Positions 8,223 to 16,473 of a DNA stretch of 64,000 nt are shown here, one piece after another. The stretch's first letter is position 1. Each line of letters opens with the position of its first letter. A program made the position numbers and the translations under genes. The DNA is from Persicimonas caeni (lineage in GTDB: Bacteria > Myxococcota_A > Bradymonadia > Bradymonadales > Bradymonadaceae): contig NZ_CP041186.1 of the NCBI RefSeq assembly GCF_006517175.1, positions 5,111,074 to 5,175,073 of the forward strand. Reading direction: 5' to 3'. The notes below the pieces were generated by a model. It saw nothing but the letters and a program-made list of their open reading frames with translations, was not told the DNA's origin and did no database searches.

Positions 8223-9659
8223 ATGTCCAGTAAGCCCGGTAAAAAAATTCTTCGGATTGGTCTTATCCAAAACGGTAAGATTGTCGAAGAGCGCCTGATG
8301 CGCTCGATCAAGCCGGTCACGATCGGCCACGACCTCAATCCCAAAAAGAATACCCTGGTCGTCCCGGCCTCGGATCTGCCGAAGTCCTTCAAGCTCTTTG
8401 AGCCGACTGAAGGCGGCTATCAACTCTTTTTCACCTCGAAGATGAGCGGTCGTGTCTCCCTGGGAGACGGGGTGCGCACTCTCGAGGAGTTGATCAGCCA
8501 AGGGAAGGCGAAGAAGAGCGGCAATGGCTATGTCCTGACGCTTAGCTCGCGTGCGCGCGGCAAGCTCAAGATGGGCGAAGTTACGATTCTCTTCCAGTTT
8601 GTCACACCACCGCCCCCTCGTCCGAAGCCCGTTTTGCCGGCTTCGATGCGTGGAGGCTGGTTTAAGGGCGTTAACCCGTTCCTCGCCGCGGTCATGGCCA
8701 TCTCGGCGGTGATCCAAGTTGGTTTTGTTGTGTGGCTCGAGAGTCAAGAGTGGCCCGAGCAACTCGACGCCGCCAATGCCGAGATTCCGGATCGCTTCGT
8801 CAAAATCATGGCCGAGCCGGAGCCCGAAGAGCCTGAGATCCCCGAAGAGCAGCAACAACCCGAAGAGGGCGAGGGTGAAGGCGAGTCTGAAGCTCAGCAG
8901 GAGCAACCCAAGCCGCAGCCTCAGCCGAAAAAGCAGAAGAGCGAAGAGCCTAAGAAGGACGACAAGCCCAAGACTGCAGAAGAGCGGGCGAAGGCCGAAG
9001 CTGAGCGTCGAAAGCGCATGGCCGAGAAGGTCCGTAAGTCGACCATCCTCCATCAGATTGGTGCGGTGGCCGGTGAAGACGGCAACCTTGCGAATTCGCT
9101 TTCAGAGGGCGCTGGCGACACGACCATGCAGGCGGCCTTCGAAGGCTCGGAAGGCATGAAAGCCGGTGAACTGGGTGCCGAGAAGAGTGGCCTTCGAACG
9201 AGCGGCTCTTCCGACGCCGAAGGCAGCGGCTCAGCCGCCGGTATCGGCGACCTGGGCGCAACCAGCGGTGCCAAAGAGGCGGGTAAAGGTGTCAAGACTG
9301 GCACCAAGAAGGAAGAGACCGTCAAAGCCAAGGTCGACATCAAAGGTGGCGGCCAGCAAATCGGCACCGGCAAGCTCGACGCCAACCGGCTTTCGAGCGT
9401 GGTGCGACGTGGTGCTGGCGCAATCAAGCGCTGCTTCGAACGCGAACTCAAGAAGAACCCGAACGCCGGTGGTAAGCTCGTAATTACTGTGACTGTCGGT
9501 CGCGCCGGTCGCGCCACCAACGTGATGGTCAAGGACAGCGGCATCGGCGGAAGCATGCAGAGCTGCACGAAACGAGCTGTCAAGCGGTGGCGCTTTCCGC
9601 GCCCCAAGGGCGGGGACGTGACCTTCACCAAGACATTTGTTCTGGAAGGTTCTAAATAA
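8223..9659 (+). CDS. AgmX/PglI-type protein: FHA-like head, one membrane helix, TonB-like C-terminus
   Basis: This 478-residue protein has three parts. Residues about 8-125 look like a beta-sandwich (FHA-like: VTIGHD near the start, GEVTILFQF at the end). A single membrane helix lies at about 150-170. A long Glu/Pro/Gln/Lys-rich linker (about 195-275) is long enough to cross the periplasm. The C-terminal 90 residues carry the AgmX/PglI domain, a TonB-like fold: V-V-R-R-G-A-G-A-I-K-R-C-F, then G-K-L-V-I-T-V-T-V, then C-T-K-R-A-V-K-R-W-R-F-P. Such proteins transmit TolQ/TolR motion to the outer membrane; GltG and GltJ in Myxococcus are examples. The two Cys of the last domain are placed as in that family. 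It closes the motor operon. Confidence 0.88.
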   Translation: MSSKPGKKILRIGLIQNGKIVEERLMRSIKPVTIGHDLNPKKNTLVVPASDLPKSFKLFEPTEGGYQLFFTSKMSGRVSLGDGVRTLEELISQGKAKKSGNGYVLTLSSRARGKLKMGEVTILFQFVTPPPPRPKPVLPASMRGGWFKGVNPFLAAVMAISAVIQVGFVVWLESQEWPEQLDAANAEIPDRFVKIMAEPEPEEPEIPEEQQQPEEGEGEGESEAQQEQPKPQPQPKKQKSEEPKKDDKPKTAEERAKAEAERRKRMAEKVRKSTILHQIGAVAGEDGNLANSLSEGAGDTTMQAAFEGSEGMKAGELGAEKSGLRTSGSSDAEGSGSAAGIGDLGATSGAKEAGKGVKTGTKKEETVKAKVDIKGGGQQIGTGKLDANRLSSVVRRGAGAIKRCFERELKKNPNAGGKLVITVTVGRAGRATNVMVKDSGIGGSMQSCTKRAVKRWRFPRPKGGDVTFTKTFVLEGSK

Positions 9660-9741
9660 ATCACCTGAGCGTGTCGTCGTAACTGGTGCGGCCAGGGGAG
9701 CGTGACCAACTTTGTTGAAAAGGCCGTCACGATCGACTACC

Positions 9742-9764
9742 GTATACAAGCTGATGCGTATACA
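9742..9764. promoter_or_regulatory. Duplicated GTATACA motif upstream of the export genes
   Basis: GTATACA occurs twice, at 9742-9748 and 9758-9764, spaced 16 bases, about one and a half helical turns. Each copy contains the palindrome GTATAC. It lies 70-90 bases before the next gene, a sensible place for a promoter or operator. I cannot assign -35/-10 elements with confidence. Confidence 0.25.
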
Positions 9765-9834
9765 TCGGTTTCGATAGACGCGCGGTTGATTCTAATGTTG
9801 CGGCTAGTAGCCGTCTGGACTTGCGGGAGGAGTA

Positions 9835-10443
9835 ATGAAAAAACGTTACCCCCTAAATATTTTGACGGCTCTCCTTGTATGCGTGATGAGCACCCAGATC
9901 GCTTGGGGCCAAGGGGCTGGCAACGCTTCTGCCGGGGACGATCCTCTCTCGGAGTTGACCAGCGAAGATAGTCTGTCGCTGCTCGACGAGGACATTGACA
10001 GCCTCTCCAACCAGGAGATGCTCAGCCGCGCGTCGAAGAAAGTCAAAACGATGCGCCAAACGCTGGCTCGAACTGGAGAGTTGCTGGATACGGTTCAAGA
10101 GAAGGAGCGCGACGTCCTGAAGGTCAACTGCATCAACGAAAAGCAGGCGGCCATGAAGGGGTTCGTTAAGGTAAGCGAACAGGCATACGTCAATCTCGAG
10201 ACCGCAGCGCAAAAAGGGGACAACGCCGAGGCCAAGCACAACTACAAGCTTGTCTCGCTCGGCAACCAGCGCGTGAAGAGTCTTTCTCAGGAGGCGCGTC
10301 TGTGCACTGGCGAGGAGCGTCGATTTGCTGGTAAGGGCGACATCGAAGTAGTTCGGCCTGATAACGGCAAAGAAGAAGTCGACGGTCCTGATGAGGGGGA
10401 TATCCTCACCGAAGACCTGCCCGAACTTACGCCGTATCAGTAG
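9835..10443 (+). CDS. Secreted coiled-coil protein at the head of the OPX/barrel operon
   Basis: This 202-residue protein has a near-perfect ribosome-binding site (GGGAGGAG, 4 bases before ATG). Residues 1-26 form a Sec signal peptide ending A-W-G before Gln-Gly. Residues about 55-175 are predicted helical and heptad-like, with two Cys (about 101 and 159). The last 35 residues are strongly acidic. It is followed after about 100 bases by the barrel and OPX genes in the same direction, so a periplasmic role in polymer export, or a role as an exported structural protein, is possible. I do not recognise its family and do not assign a function. Confidence 0.75.
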   Translation: MKKRYPLNILTALLVCVMSTQIAWGQGAGNASAGDDPLSELTSEDSLSLLDEDIDSLSNQEMLSRASKKVKTMRQTLARTGELLDTVQEKERDVLKVNCINEKQAAMKGFVKVSEQAYVNLETAAQKGDNAEAKHNYKLVSLGNQRVKSLSQEARLCTGEERRFAGKGDIEVVRPDNGKEEVDGPDEGDILTEDLPELTPYQ

Positions 10444-10551
10444 ATACTCTTGCAAAATTGCACCGTTTGGGGCACACACGAATCCCCCAAATTGATAGCC
10501 TCGTAATGTTTTGAATTAGCTGTGAAGGCTTGTGCTGAATCGGATTGCCGT

Positions 10552-11895
10552 ATGAATTTCCGACACCCTCGATGGCTCGCTGCTGCGGCCCTGTTTGTTG
10601 GGCTGTTTCCAGTGGGGCAACCTGCAGCCGCCCAGCCAGGCGACGGACTGAAGTCCTCTGACGGTGGATGGAAGTTGACCCCTGCGCTTACCCTTTCCGG
10701 CGGATACAACTCCAACGTCTTCAGAACCGGTGAGGGTGAGGAGTTCTCGTCACCGACGGTGGACTCTCCTTTAGGATACGTCGAGCCGAGCCTGAGGATT
10801 TCTAATCCGGGCGCGCGCAGTTTTCTTCTCGATTTCGACGCTTCTCTACAGTGGGAGCAGTACTTCGGAGGTGAGGTCACCGCCGAGTCAGGCGGGGTCG
10901 TCAACCCTGTCGAACAAAGCGGCCTGAGCGCGAAAGCCGATATTGCCGCCACGTTCAATCCAAAGGGCGACGTCAGCCTGACCTTAGACGAGAATTTCAC
11001 GCGGCTGAACGAGCCGTCGAATTTCACGGGCAACGGTACTTACAACTGGATAGTGAACCGAGCCGGTGCCACGGTGGGCATCCAGCCGGGCGCGGGCATT
11101 TTGGACGTCGATCTCGGCTATCATTGGTGGTTGCACTACTACGAGACGGAGACGCTTTCACAACTGGATCGAAACGAGCACCGCTTCGATTTGGCCGCCC
11201 GCTGGCGCTTTCTTCCGAAGACCGCTCTGCTTGTAGAGGCGGATTACGGCATCCTCAGCTATTCCGACAGTGCGAACGAAGGTGAGCGTGAGGACTTGGA
11301 CGAGCCAGTGTTGGCGAACTTCGGGTCGACACCGTTACGCGTTCAGGGGGGGCTCTCGGGCCTGCTCACTCGACGGATTGCTGTACGAGCTTTGGCCGGG
11401 TACGGCTGGTCGATGTATGAAGAGGGGCCCAGCTTCTCCGGGGTGATCGGAACGGCGGCATTGGCCTATACGTTCGGACGCTTGGACCTGAAGAATAACC
11501 TCGAGTTGGGCTATACTCGAGATTTCCGGAATTCCACGCTGGGTAACTACTATTCTGGTCATACGGTCTTCGCGAATCTGGAGGCCGGATTGTACGAGCG
11601 ATTGGTCGTGATGCGCCTGGGTGGTCGGTTCGAACTGCGAGACTACACGCAGAACATCGACGGCACCCAGAGCGAAGAGGATACCGGCAACTCCTTGAAC
11701 GATGAACTCCTCATCGGGGTTGCGGGCGTTCAGACCAACCTCAACGACTGGCTCATCTTCGATTTGGAGTACAACCTGCGTGCGAATTTCACCGACGACT
11801 TTTACACGGTGCCGTCCTTCGATGGCGAGCAACTCAACTTCGTGCGCGAGTACACCCAACACATCATCACCCTCAGTACGACGTTCCAATACTGA
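10552..11895 (+). CDS. Outer-membrane beta-barrel, likely barrel half of a composite OPX polysaccharide translocon
   Basis: The start at 10552 is chosen over a GTG at 10522 because it places a clean signal peptide at the N-terminus (LAAAALFVGLF core, cleavage after A-A-A before Gln). The mature protein of about 420 residues shows repeated amphipathic strands ended by aromatic residues (for example L-T-L-S-G-G-Y-N-S-N-V-F-R and V-D-L-G-Y-H-W-W-L-H-Y-Y-E-T) and ends in Phe-Gln-Tyr, typical of outer-membrane barrels. The G-Y-N-S-N-V-F-R start is characteristic of the BBP2_2-type putative barrel porins seen in exopolysaccharide loci. The next gene, a short OPX protein, begins one base after its stop. 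That pairing is the arrangement of the composite OPX/beta-barrel exporters known from Myxococcus. Barrel strand number is not determined here. Confidence 0.82.
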   Translation: MNFRHPRWLAAAALFVGLFPVGQPAAAQPGDGLKSSDGGWKLTPALTLSGGYNSNVFRTGEGEEFSSPTVDSPLGYVEPSLRISNPGARSFLLDFDASLQWEQYFGGEVTAESGGVVNPVEQSGLSAKADIAATFNPKGDVSLTLDENFTRLNEPSNFTGNGTYNWIVNRAGATVGIQPGAGILDVDLGYHWWLHYYETETLSQLDRNEHRFDLAARWRFLPKTALLVEADYGILSYSDSANEGEREDLDEPVLANFGSTPLRVQGGLSGLLTRRIAVRALAGYGWSMYEEGPSFSGVIGTAALAYTFGRLDLKNNLELGYTRDFRNSTLGNYYSGHTVFANLEAGLYERLVVMRLGGRFELRDYTQNIDGTQSEEDTGNSLNDELLIGVAGVQTNLNDWLIFDLEYNLRANFTDDFYTVPSFDGEQLNFVREYTQHIITLSTTFQY

Positions 11896-11896
11896 C

Positions 11897-12538
11897 GTGA
11901 CAAGTAGCAAATACCACCGAATCATCTCGCTGAGAGGACTGGCCGTCGTGCTGGTCCTCCTTGCTTTTGTGGCCGGTTGCGCGCACGAGCGCGTGGACCC
12001 TGCCTATTTGGCACTCGTCGAGCAGCAGGAGAAGCAGGACGCGCCGGTCGCCGGTTCTTTGGGCCCGACGGACAAGTTCGAGATTCGTGTCCACGAAGAA
12101 AAGGAATTGTCCGGCGAATATACCGTGTCTTCCGACGGGACGATTAATTACCCGCACATCGGACGTATTAAGGTCGACGGGCTGACCTGTGGACAGGTCG
12201 AGCGTCGAATTACGGAAGGCTTGGCAGACGGGTACCTGCGAAACCCGAGCGTGTCGTGCTCGATTCTCGAGTACAATTCGAAGAAGATCTTCGTCTTCGG
12301 CGAAGTCAAAAAGCCGGGAAGCTACCCCTACAAGACCAACCTCACCATTGTAGATGCGTTCGCCTTGGCGGAAGGGTTCACCGAGCGGGCCAACTCCAAC
12401 GACACGAAGCTGACACGCACCGTCAACGGAGTCGAAGTGCAGGTGCGCGTGCCGATGCAGGAGATCGTCGAAGGACGGCGCAAAAACCTGAAACTTCTGC
12501 CTGGGGATATCGTGTTCGTGCCGGAGTCGGCGTATTAG
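11897..12538 (+). CDS. Short OPX (Wza-like) polysaccharide export lipoprotein, Poly_export plus one SLBB domain
   Basis: The open frame extends upstream into the barrel gene, but the GTG at 11897, one base after the upstream stop, gives a proper lipoprotein signal: Arg-rich n-region, V-V-L-V-L-L-A-F core and lipobox V-A-G-C with Cys28. The 213-residue protein then has a Poly_export (PES) domain (about 48-118, P-T-D-K-F-E-I-R-V and Y-P-H-I-G-R-I-K-V-D-G) and one SLBB domain (about 119-180, V-F-G-E-V-K-K-P-G-S-Y-P). It ends there with G-D-I-V-F-V-P. The C-terminal amphipathic helix that lets E. coli Wza form its own outer-membrane pore is missing, so a separate barrel is needed; the adjacent gene supplies one. 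Confidence 0.92.
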   Translation: MTSSKYHRIISLRGLAVVLVLLAFVAGCAHERVDPAYLALVEQQEKQDAPVAGSLGPTDKFEIRVHEEKELSGEYTVSSDGTINYPHIGRIKVDGLTCGQVERRITEGLADGYLRNPSVSCSILEYNSKKIFVFGEVKKPGSYPYKTNLTIVDAFALAEGFTERANSNDTKLTRTVNGVEVQVRVPMQEIVEGRRKNLKLLPGDIVFVPESAY

Positions 12539-12562
12539 TCGGTGCGGGTGCCGGACAGCACT

Positions 12563-13513
12563 CTACAGCTTGAAGAAGCGGCGGACCTCAGCGACGTCCC
12601 GTTGGATCTGGGCGACCAGATCTTTGGGGCTGTCGAACTTCTTCTCTTCACGCACAAACTTCCAGAAGTCGAGTTCGACCGACTCACCGTACAGGTCGAG
12701 GTCGACTTCGTCTGTTCCGTGGCTGAGTACAAAGCACTCCACGGTCACCTCACTGGCCCCGAAGGTTGGGCGGACACCGACGTTGGTGATGGAGTGGAGC
12801 GCCGGGAGATCGGCGACGTGCAGCGTGGTCGCGTAGACACCATGCGGCGGAAGCAGCGGATTTGCCGGAGAGATATTCGCCGTGGGAAAACCCAACTTGC
12901 GCCCACGTTGCTCGCCGCGTACGACCTCGCCAAGAATGCGGTAGGGGCGACCGAGCAGACGCACGATTTCCTCCATATGAGCGGCGGCGAGTTCGCGCCG
13001 CACACGGGTCGAGCTGACCGGCTCGCCATCGAGTGTCACGTGCTTCGCAATCTCAGTCTCGATTCCCCGCTCCTCGCAGAGTCGCTCGAGGTCAGCAGTG
13101 GTCCCTGCACGCCCCTTTCCGAAAGCGAAGTCTTCCCCGACGACCACGTAGGTTGCGTCGAGGCCATCGACGAGGACCTGCTCGACGAAGTCCGCTGGCG
13201 TTAGCCCTGCAAGTTCGTCATCGAAAGCTAATGCGACGGTCGCGTCGAGGCCGTATTGACCGATAAGGGCGGCTTTCTGGGAGTTGGTGGTCAGGCGGAA
13301 GGGGGGCGCATCCTTGCGAAAATAACGCACTGGATGCGGAGCGAAAGTCAGCGCTACCGCCGGCACACTCCGTTCGTCGGCGAGTTGGCGCACACGCTGG
13401 AAAATCGCCTGGTGCCCAATGTGGACACCGTCGAAGTTTCCGATGGTTACCACGGGGTGGTTGAGGCCGGCGGATGCTTCTTCGAGACTGCGGTACACGG
13501 TATGCTGATACAT
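12563..13513 (-). CDS. ribF: Bifunctional riboflavin kinase / FAD synthetase RibF
   Basis: The 316-residue protein is the normal length for RibF. The N-terminal FAD-synthetase domain has G-N-F-D-G-V-H-I-G-H (residues about 23-32), the nucleotide-binding signature. The C-terminal riboflavin-kinase domain begins near residue 190 and carries G-R-K-L-G-F-P-T-A-N-I, the PTAN motif. It phosphorylates riboflavin to FMN and adenylates FMN to FAD in the cytoplasm. The gene is convergent with the OPX gene (24-base gap) and divergent from the UDP-glucose dehydrogenase gene. Nothing odd is seen. Confidence 0.96.
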   Translation of the reverse strand: MYQHTVYRSLEEASAGLNHPVVTIGNFDGVHIGHQAIFQRVRQLADERSVPAVALTFAPHPVRYFRKDAPPFRLTTNSQKAALIGQYGLDATVALAFDDELAGLTPADFVEQVLVDGLDATYVVVGEDFAFGKGRAGTTADLERLCEERGIETEIAKHVTLDGEPVSSTRVRRELAAAHMEEIVRLLGRPYRILGEVVRGEQRGRKLGFPTANISPANPLLPPHGVYATTLHVADLPALHSITNVGVRPTFGASEVTVECFVLSHGTDEVDLDLYGESVELDFWKFVREEKKFDSPKDLVAQIQRDVAEVRRFFKL

Positions 13514-13680
13514 GGCTTACCGATTGAGGCTCATGCCAATGATGGTGTGCAAAGCGCCGCGGCTGTTTACGTTTCTGCGCATAGCGTCTTACTTGATAGT
13601 TGAAGCAGATCCACGTAGCGTTGGCGGCCACGTCGCAGCGGCTGGCTGCCACCTAGTAGCATACTTTGCGGAGGTTATGA

Positions 13681-14988
13681 ATGAAGATCGCAGTCGTTGG
13701 AACCGGATATGTAGGTCTCGTAACGGGGGCTTGTCTGGCCAATGTTGGCAACGAAGTCATCTGCGCTGACAAAGATGCGGCCAAAGTCGAACTCCTCAAC
13801 GCCGGCGGTATTCCGATCTACGAGGAAGGCTTGGAGACCATCGTCAAACGCAACCGAGCCGACGGTCGCATTCGCTTCACCACCGACACCGGTGAGGCTG
13901 TGCGTGAATCCGACGTTGTGTTCATCGCGGTGGGTACCCCGCCCGACGAAGACGGATCTGCCGACCTCAAGCATGTGCTCGCTGTCGCCAAAGAGATCGG
14001 CGAGAACATGAACGGTCACAAGATCGTGATCTGCAAGAGTACAGTGCCGGTGGGCACATGCGACAAGGTGGCCAAGGTGATCTCCTCGGTGACCGAGCAC
14101 GACTTCGACGTGGCCTCCAACCCCGAGTTCCTCAAAGAGGGCACCGCCATCAACGACTTCCAGTCGCCCGATCGCGTCGTCATCGGCTGCGCCAGCCGCG
14201 AGGCCGCTGAGACCATCGGCGAGTTGTACAAGCCGTTCATGCGCCGCAGTGAGCGTATCGTCTACATGGACGTACGCAGCGCTGAGATGACGAAGTATGC
14301 CTCCAACGCGATGCTTGCGACCAAAATCTCGTTCATCAACGAGATCGCCAACATCTGCGATCGTGTCGGCGCCGACGTCGAGAAGGTGCGCACCGGTATG
14401 AGCCTCGACGAGCGCATCGGGCCGCATTTCATCTATCCGGGCGTGGGCTACGGCGGCAGTTGCTTTCCCAAGGATGTGCGCGCGATCGCCAGCCTGGGCA
14501 AAGAGAACGACATCGACACCAAGCTTCTCGACGCGGTGCGCGACGTGAATGGTTCGCAAAAGCTCCGCTTGTATCACGCAGCGAAGGCGAAATTTGGTTC
14601 GCTCGAGGGCAAGAAATTTGCGGTATGGGGCCTGAGCTTCAAACCTCGAACGGACGACGTGCGCGAAGCGCCGTCGCTGCTCAATATTCGGCTTTTTGTC
14701 GAAGAGGGCGCCCAAGTTGCCGTGACCGATCCGGAGGCCATTGACAATGCTCGCCGCGACCTGGCGGATCTGGGTGACGCCGTCAAGTTTGCCGACGACG
14801 ACTACGCGGTCCTCGAGGATGCCGATGCGTTGTTCATCTTCACCGAGTGGGAAGAGTTCCGCAGCCCGAACTTCGATCGGCTCAAGGGACTGATGAGCGC
14901 TCCGGTCATCTTCGACGGGCGCAACCTGTACCAGCCGGACAAAATGCGCGAGCGAGGCTTCGACTACTTCAGCGTGGGTCGTCCCTAA
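13681..14988 (+). CDS. ugd: UDP-glucose 6-dehydrogenase
   Basis: The 435-residue protein starts with the Rossmann motif V-V-G-T-G-Y-V-G-L and has the family's active-site loop G-Y-G-G-S-C-F-P-K-D with nucleophile Cys261. C-T-V-P-V-G-T and F-L-K-E-G-T-A motifs are also present. It oxidises UDP-glucose to UDP-glucuronate with two NAD+, giving the acidic sugar donor for capsule, exopolysaccharide or lipid modification. A ribosome-binding site (GGAGG) lies just before the ATG. Its place 1.1 kb after the OPX gene suggests that it feeds the polymer exported by that system, although no glycosyltransferase lies in the window. Confidence 0.95.
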   Translation: MKIAVVGTGYVGLVTGACLANVGNEVICADKDAAKVELLNAGGIPIYEEGLETIVKRNRADGRIRFTTDTGEAVRESDVVFIAVGTPPDEDGSADLKHVLAVAKEIGENMNGHKIVICKSTVPVGTCDKVAKVISSVTEHDFDVASNPEFLKEGTAINDFQSPDRVVIGCASREAAETIGELYKPFMRRSERIVYMDVRSAEMTKYASNAMLATKISFINEIANICDRVGADVEKVRTGMSLDERIGPHFIYPGVGYGGSCFPKDVRAIASLGKENDIDTKLLDAVRDVNGSQKLRLYHAAKAKFGSLEGKKFAVWGLSFKPRTDDVREAPSLLNIRLFVEEGAQVAVTDPEAIDNARRDLADLGDAVKFADDDYAVLEDADALFIFTEWEEFRSPNFDRLKGLMSAPVIFDGRNLYQPDKMRERGFDYFSVGRP

Positions 14989-15021
14989 AATCGATCAGTC
15001 GAGCCCGAGTTCGAGTACGCT

Positions 15022-16461
15022 GTGCCAAAGCGAAGCCGTCACAAATCGACCGTCACGGCCAGAAGGCTTGCCGCCGTCTGTGTAGTCGCCGTGGTGTTGG
15101 CAGTCTCGCCGCCGGAGACGGCGGCTTCGGATGAAGAGGCTGTTCGCGGCGGTGCTGCCGTCGAGATGGGCTATGGCCAGTTGGGCGAAGACAGCTTTCT
15201 AAACTTGCGACTCAAGCTCGGCTACACCTTCGAGCTTGCGCAAATTGGTTGTGACGAAGACCGAGAGCCTGAAAGTTGCCAGACCCAGCTTCGTCTGGCG
15301 GCCCAGGCCCCGCTGCGCCTTCGCGTCCAAGACGCCACGCCGAGTGAAGGCACGTTGCTTCGGCGTGCAGATTGGGACGAGCCGGGCGACTATCTGCGCG
15401 TCATTCGCACCGTCGAGTACGGGCACCCCACCGAAACCCTTCATGCCAAAATCGGAGAGCTCGGGCCGGTCTCGCTGGGTCATGGCACCGTCGTAGGCGA
15501 CTTCTACAACGTCGTCACCGTCGATCATTACCATCTTGGCGTCACCGGAACCGTCAACACTGTCTACGGCGGCTTCGAGATGCTGCTCGACGACGTCATC
15601 GCGCCGTCTGTGGTGGGAGGGCGCGCGTTCGTTCATCCGTGGTCCTTCGTCGACACCGATAGCATTCTATCGCGTGTGGCTGTCGGAGCGACTGTCGTGT
15701 CGGACGTCAATGCACCGTCCAAGCTCGCCGCCGCAGACACCACGAGCGGCAGAACCGCTGTCGACGATACGTATAACCCGGTGGTGACCGAAGATCAGGC
15801 GACCGGCCTTTTGGGTGTTGACCTCGAGGTGACGCTTCTCGACTCCGAGCATGTCGGGGTGGTCCCGTATGCCGACTATGTGCGACACACCAGTCTCGGC
15901 TCGGGATTGCACGCAGGCACGTTCATCAGTGTGCGTCCGAACGAATCACTCGAGTTTCTCTCGAAGCTCGAGTACCGCCGGGTCGGCGAAAACTACCTTC
16001 CGGACTATGTAGGCCCGCTCTATGCTATCGAGCGCTACCAATTCAAAGGTTGGGGGCTGAACTTGCCTGCGCCGAAGGTGCGCGCGGCCGCGAGCATTGA
16101 CGCTGGGGCCTCGCACGGATTCTCGGGATCGATCACCGCGCGCATGCATCGCCTCTTCAGCGTCACGGCCACGTACGCGGATCATCAAGGCCCGGCGAAT
16201 CAAACCGTACGCTTTAGAGCCTCCGCCCGTCCGGTCGAGACCGTTCAGCTGGGTCTTTTCTACCACAAGCAGAATTTCGACGAGTTCTCTCAGGTCCTCG
16301 ACCTCGACGGTGCATTGGTGGTCGCCGAGTCGCGCGTTGGAATTTACGGGCCTGTCTTCGCCCTGGGCACCTATGGACGCATGTGGCGTCTGGCGGACAA
16401 CGGGCAGTATCAGACCATCGACGACTGGAATGTGGGCTTGGGCGCATCGATGGGTTTTTAG
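15022..16461 (+). CDS. Outer-membrane beta-barrel-like protein, function unknown
   Basis: This 479-residue protein starts with GTG 33 bases after ugd. Residues 1-35 form a signal peptide with a twin-Arg n-region and cleavage expected after T-A-A-S or nearby. The remainder has alternating hydrophobic strands (VEMGYGQLG, LRLKLGYTFEL, LGVTGTVNTVYGGFEMLL, AASIDAGASHGFSG) and ends M-G-F, with a terminal Phe as in outer-membrane barrels. One pair of Cys (about 74 and 83) may form a disulfide in a periplasmic turn. It could be a porin or structural barrel. It is probably co-transcribed with ugd and the PBP gene, with 12 bases to the latter. Confidence 0.7.
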   Translation: MPKRSRHKSTVTARRLAAVCVVAVVLAVSPPETAASDEEAVRGGAAVEMGYGQLGEDSFLNLRLKLGYTFELAQIGCDEDREPESCQTQLRLAAQAPLRLRVQDATPSEGTLLRRADWDEPGDYLRVIRTVEYGHPTETLHAKIGELGPVSLGHGTVVGDFYNVVTVDHYHLGVTGTVNTVYGGFEMLLDDVIAPSVVGGRAFVHPWSFVDTDSILSRVAVGATVVSDVNAPSKLAAADTTSGRTAVDDTYNPVVTEDQATGLLGVDLEVTLLDSEHVGVVPYADYVRHTSLGSGLHAGTFISVRPNESLEFLSKLEYRRVGENYLPDYVGPLYAIERYQFKGWGLNLPAPKVRAAASIDAGASHGFSGSITARMHRLFSVTATYADHQGPANQTVRFRASARPVETVQLGLFYHKQNFDEFSQVLDLDGALVVAESRVGIYGPVFALGTYGRMWRLADNGQYQTIDDWNVGLGASMGF

Positions 16462-16473
16462 AGCGGCGCTGCG

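Noticed and set aside
12535-13603. Plus-strand frames over the ribF gene
   Set aside because: RibF motifs are clear on the minus strand and the plus-strand frames contain none.
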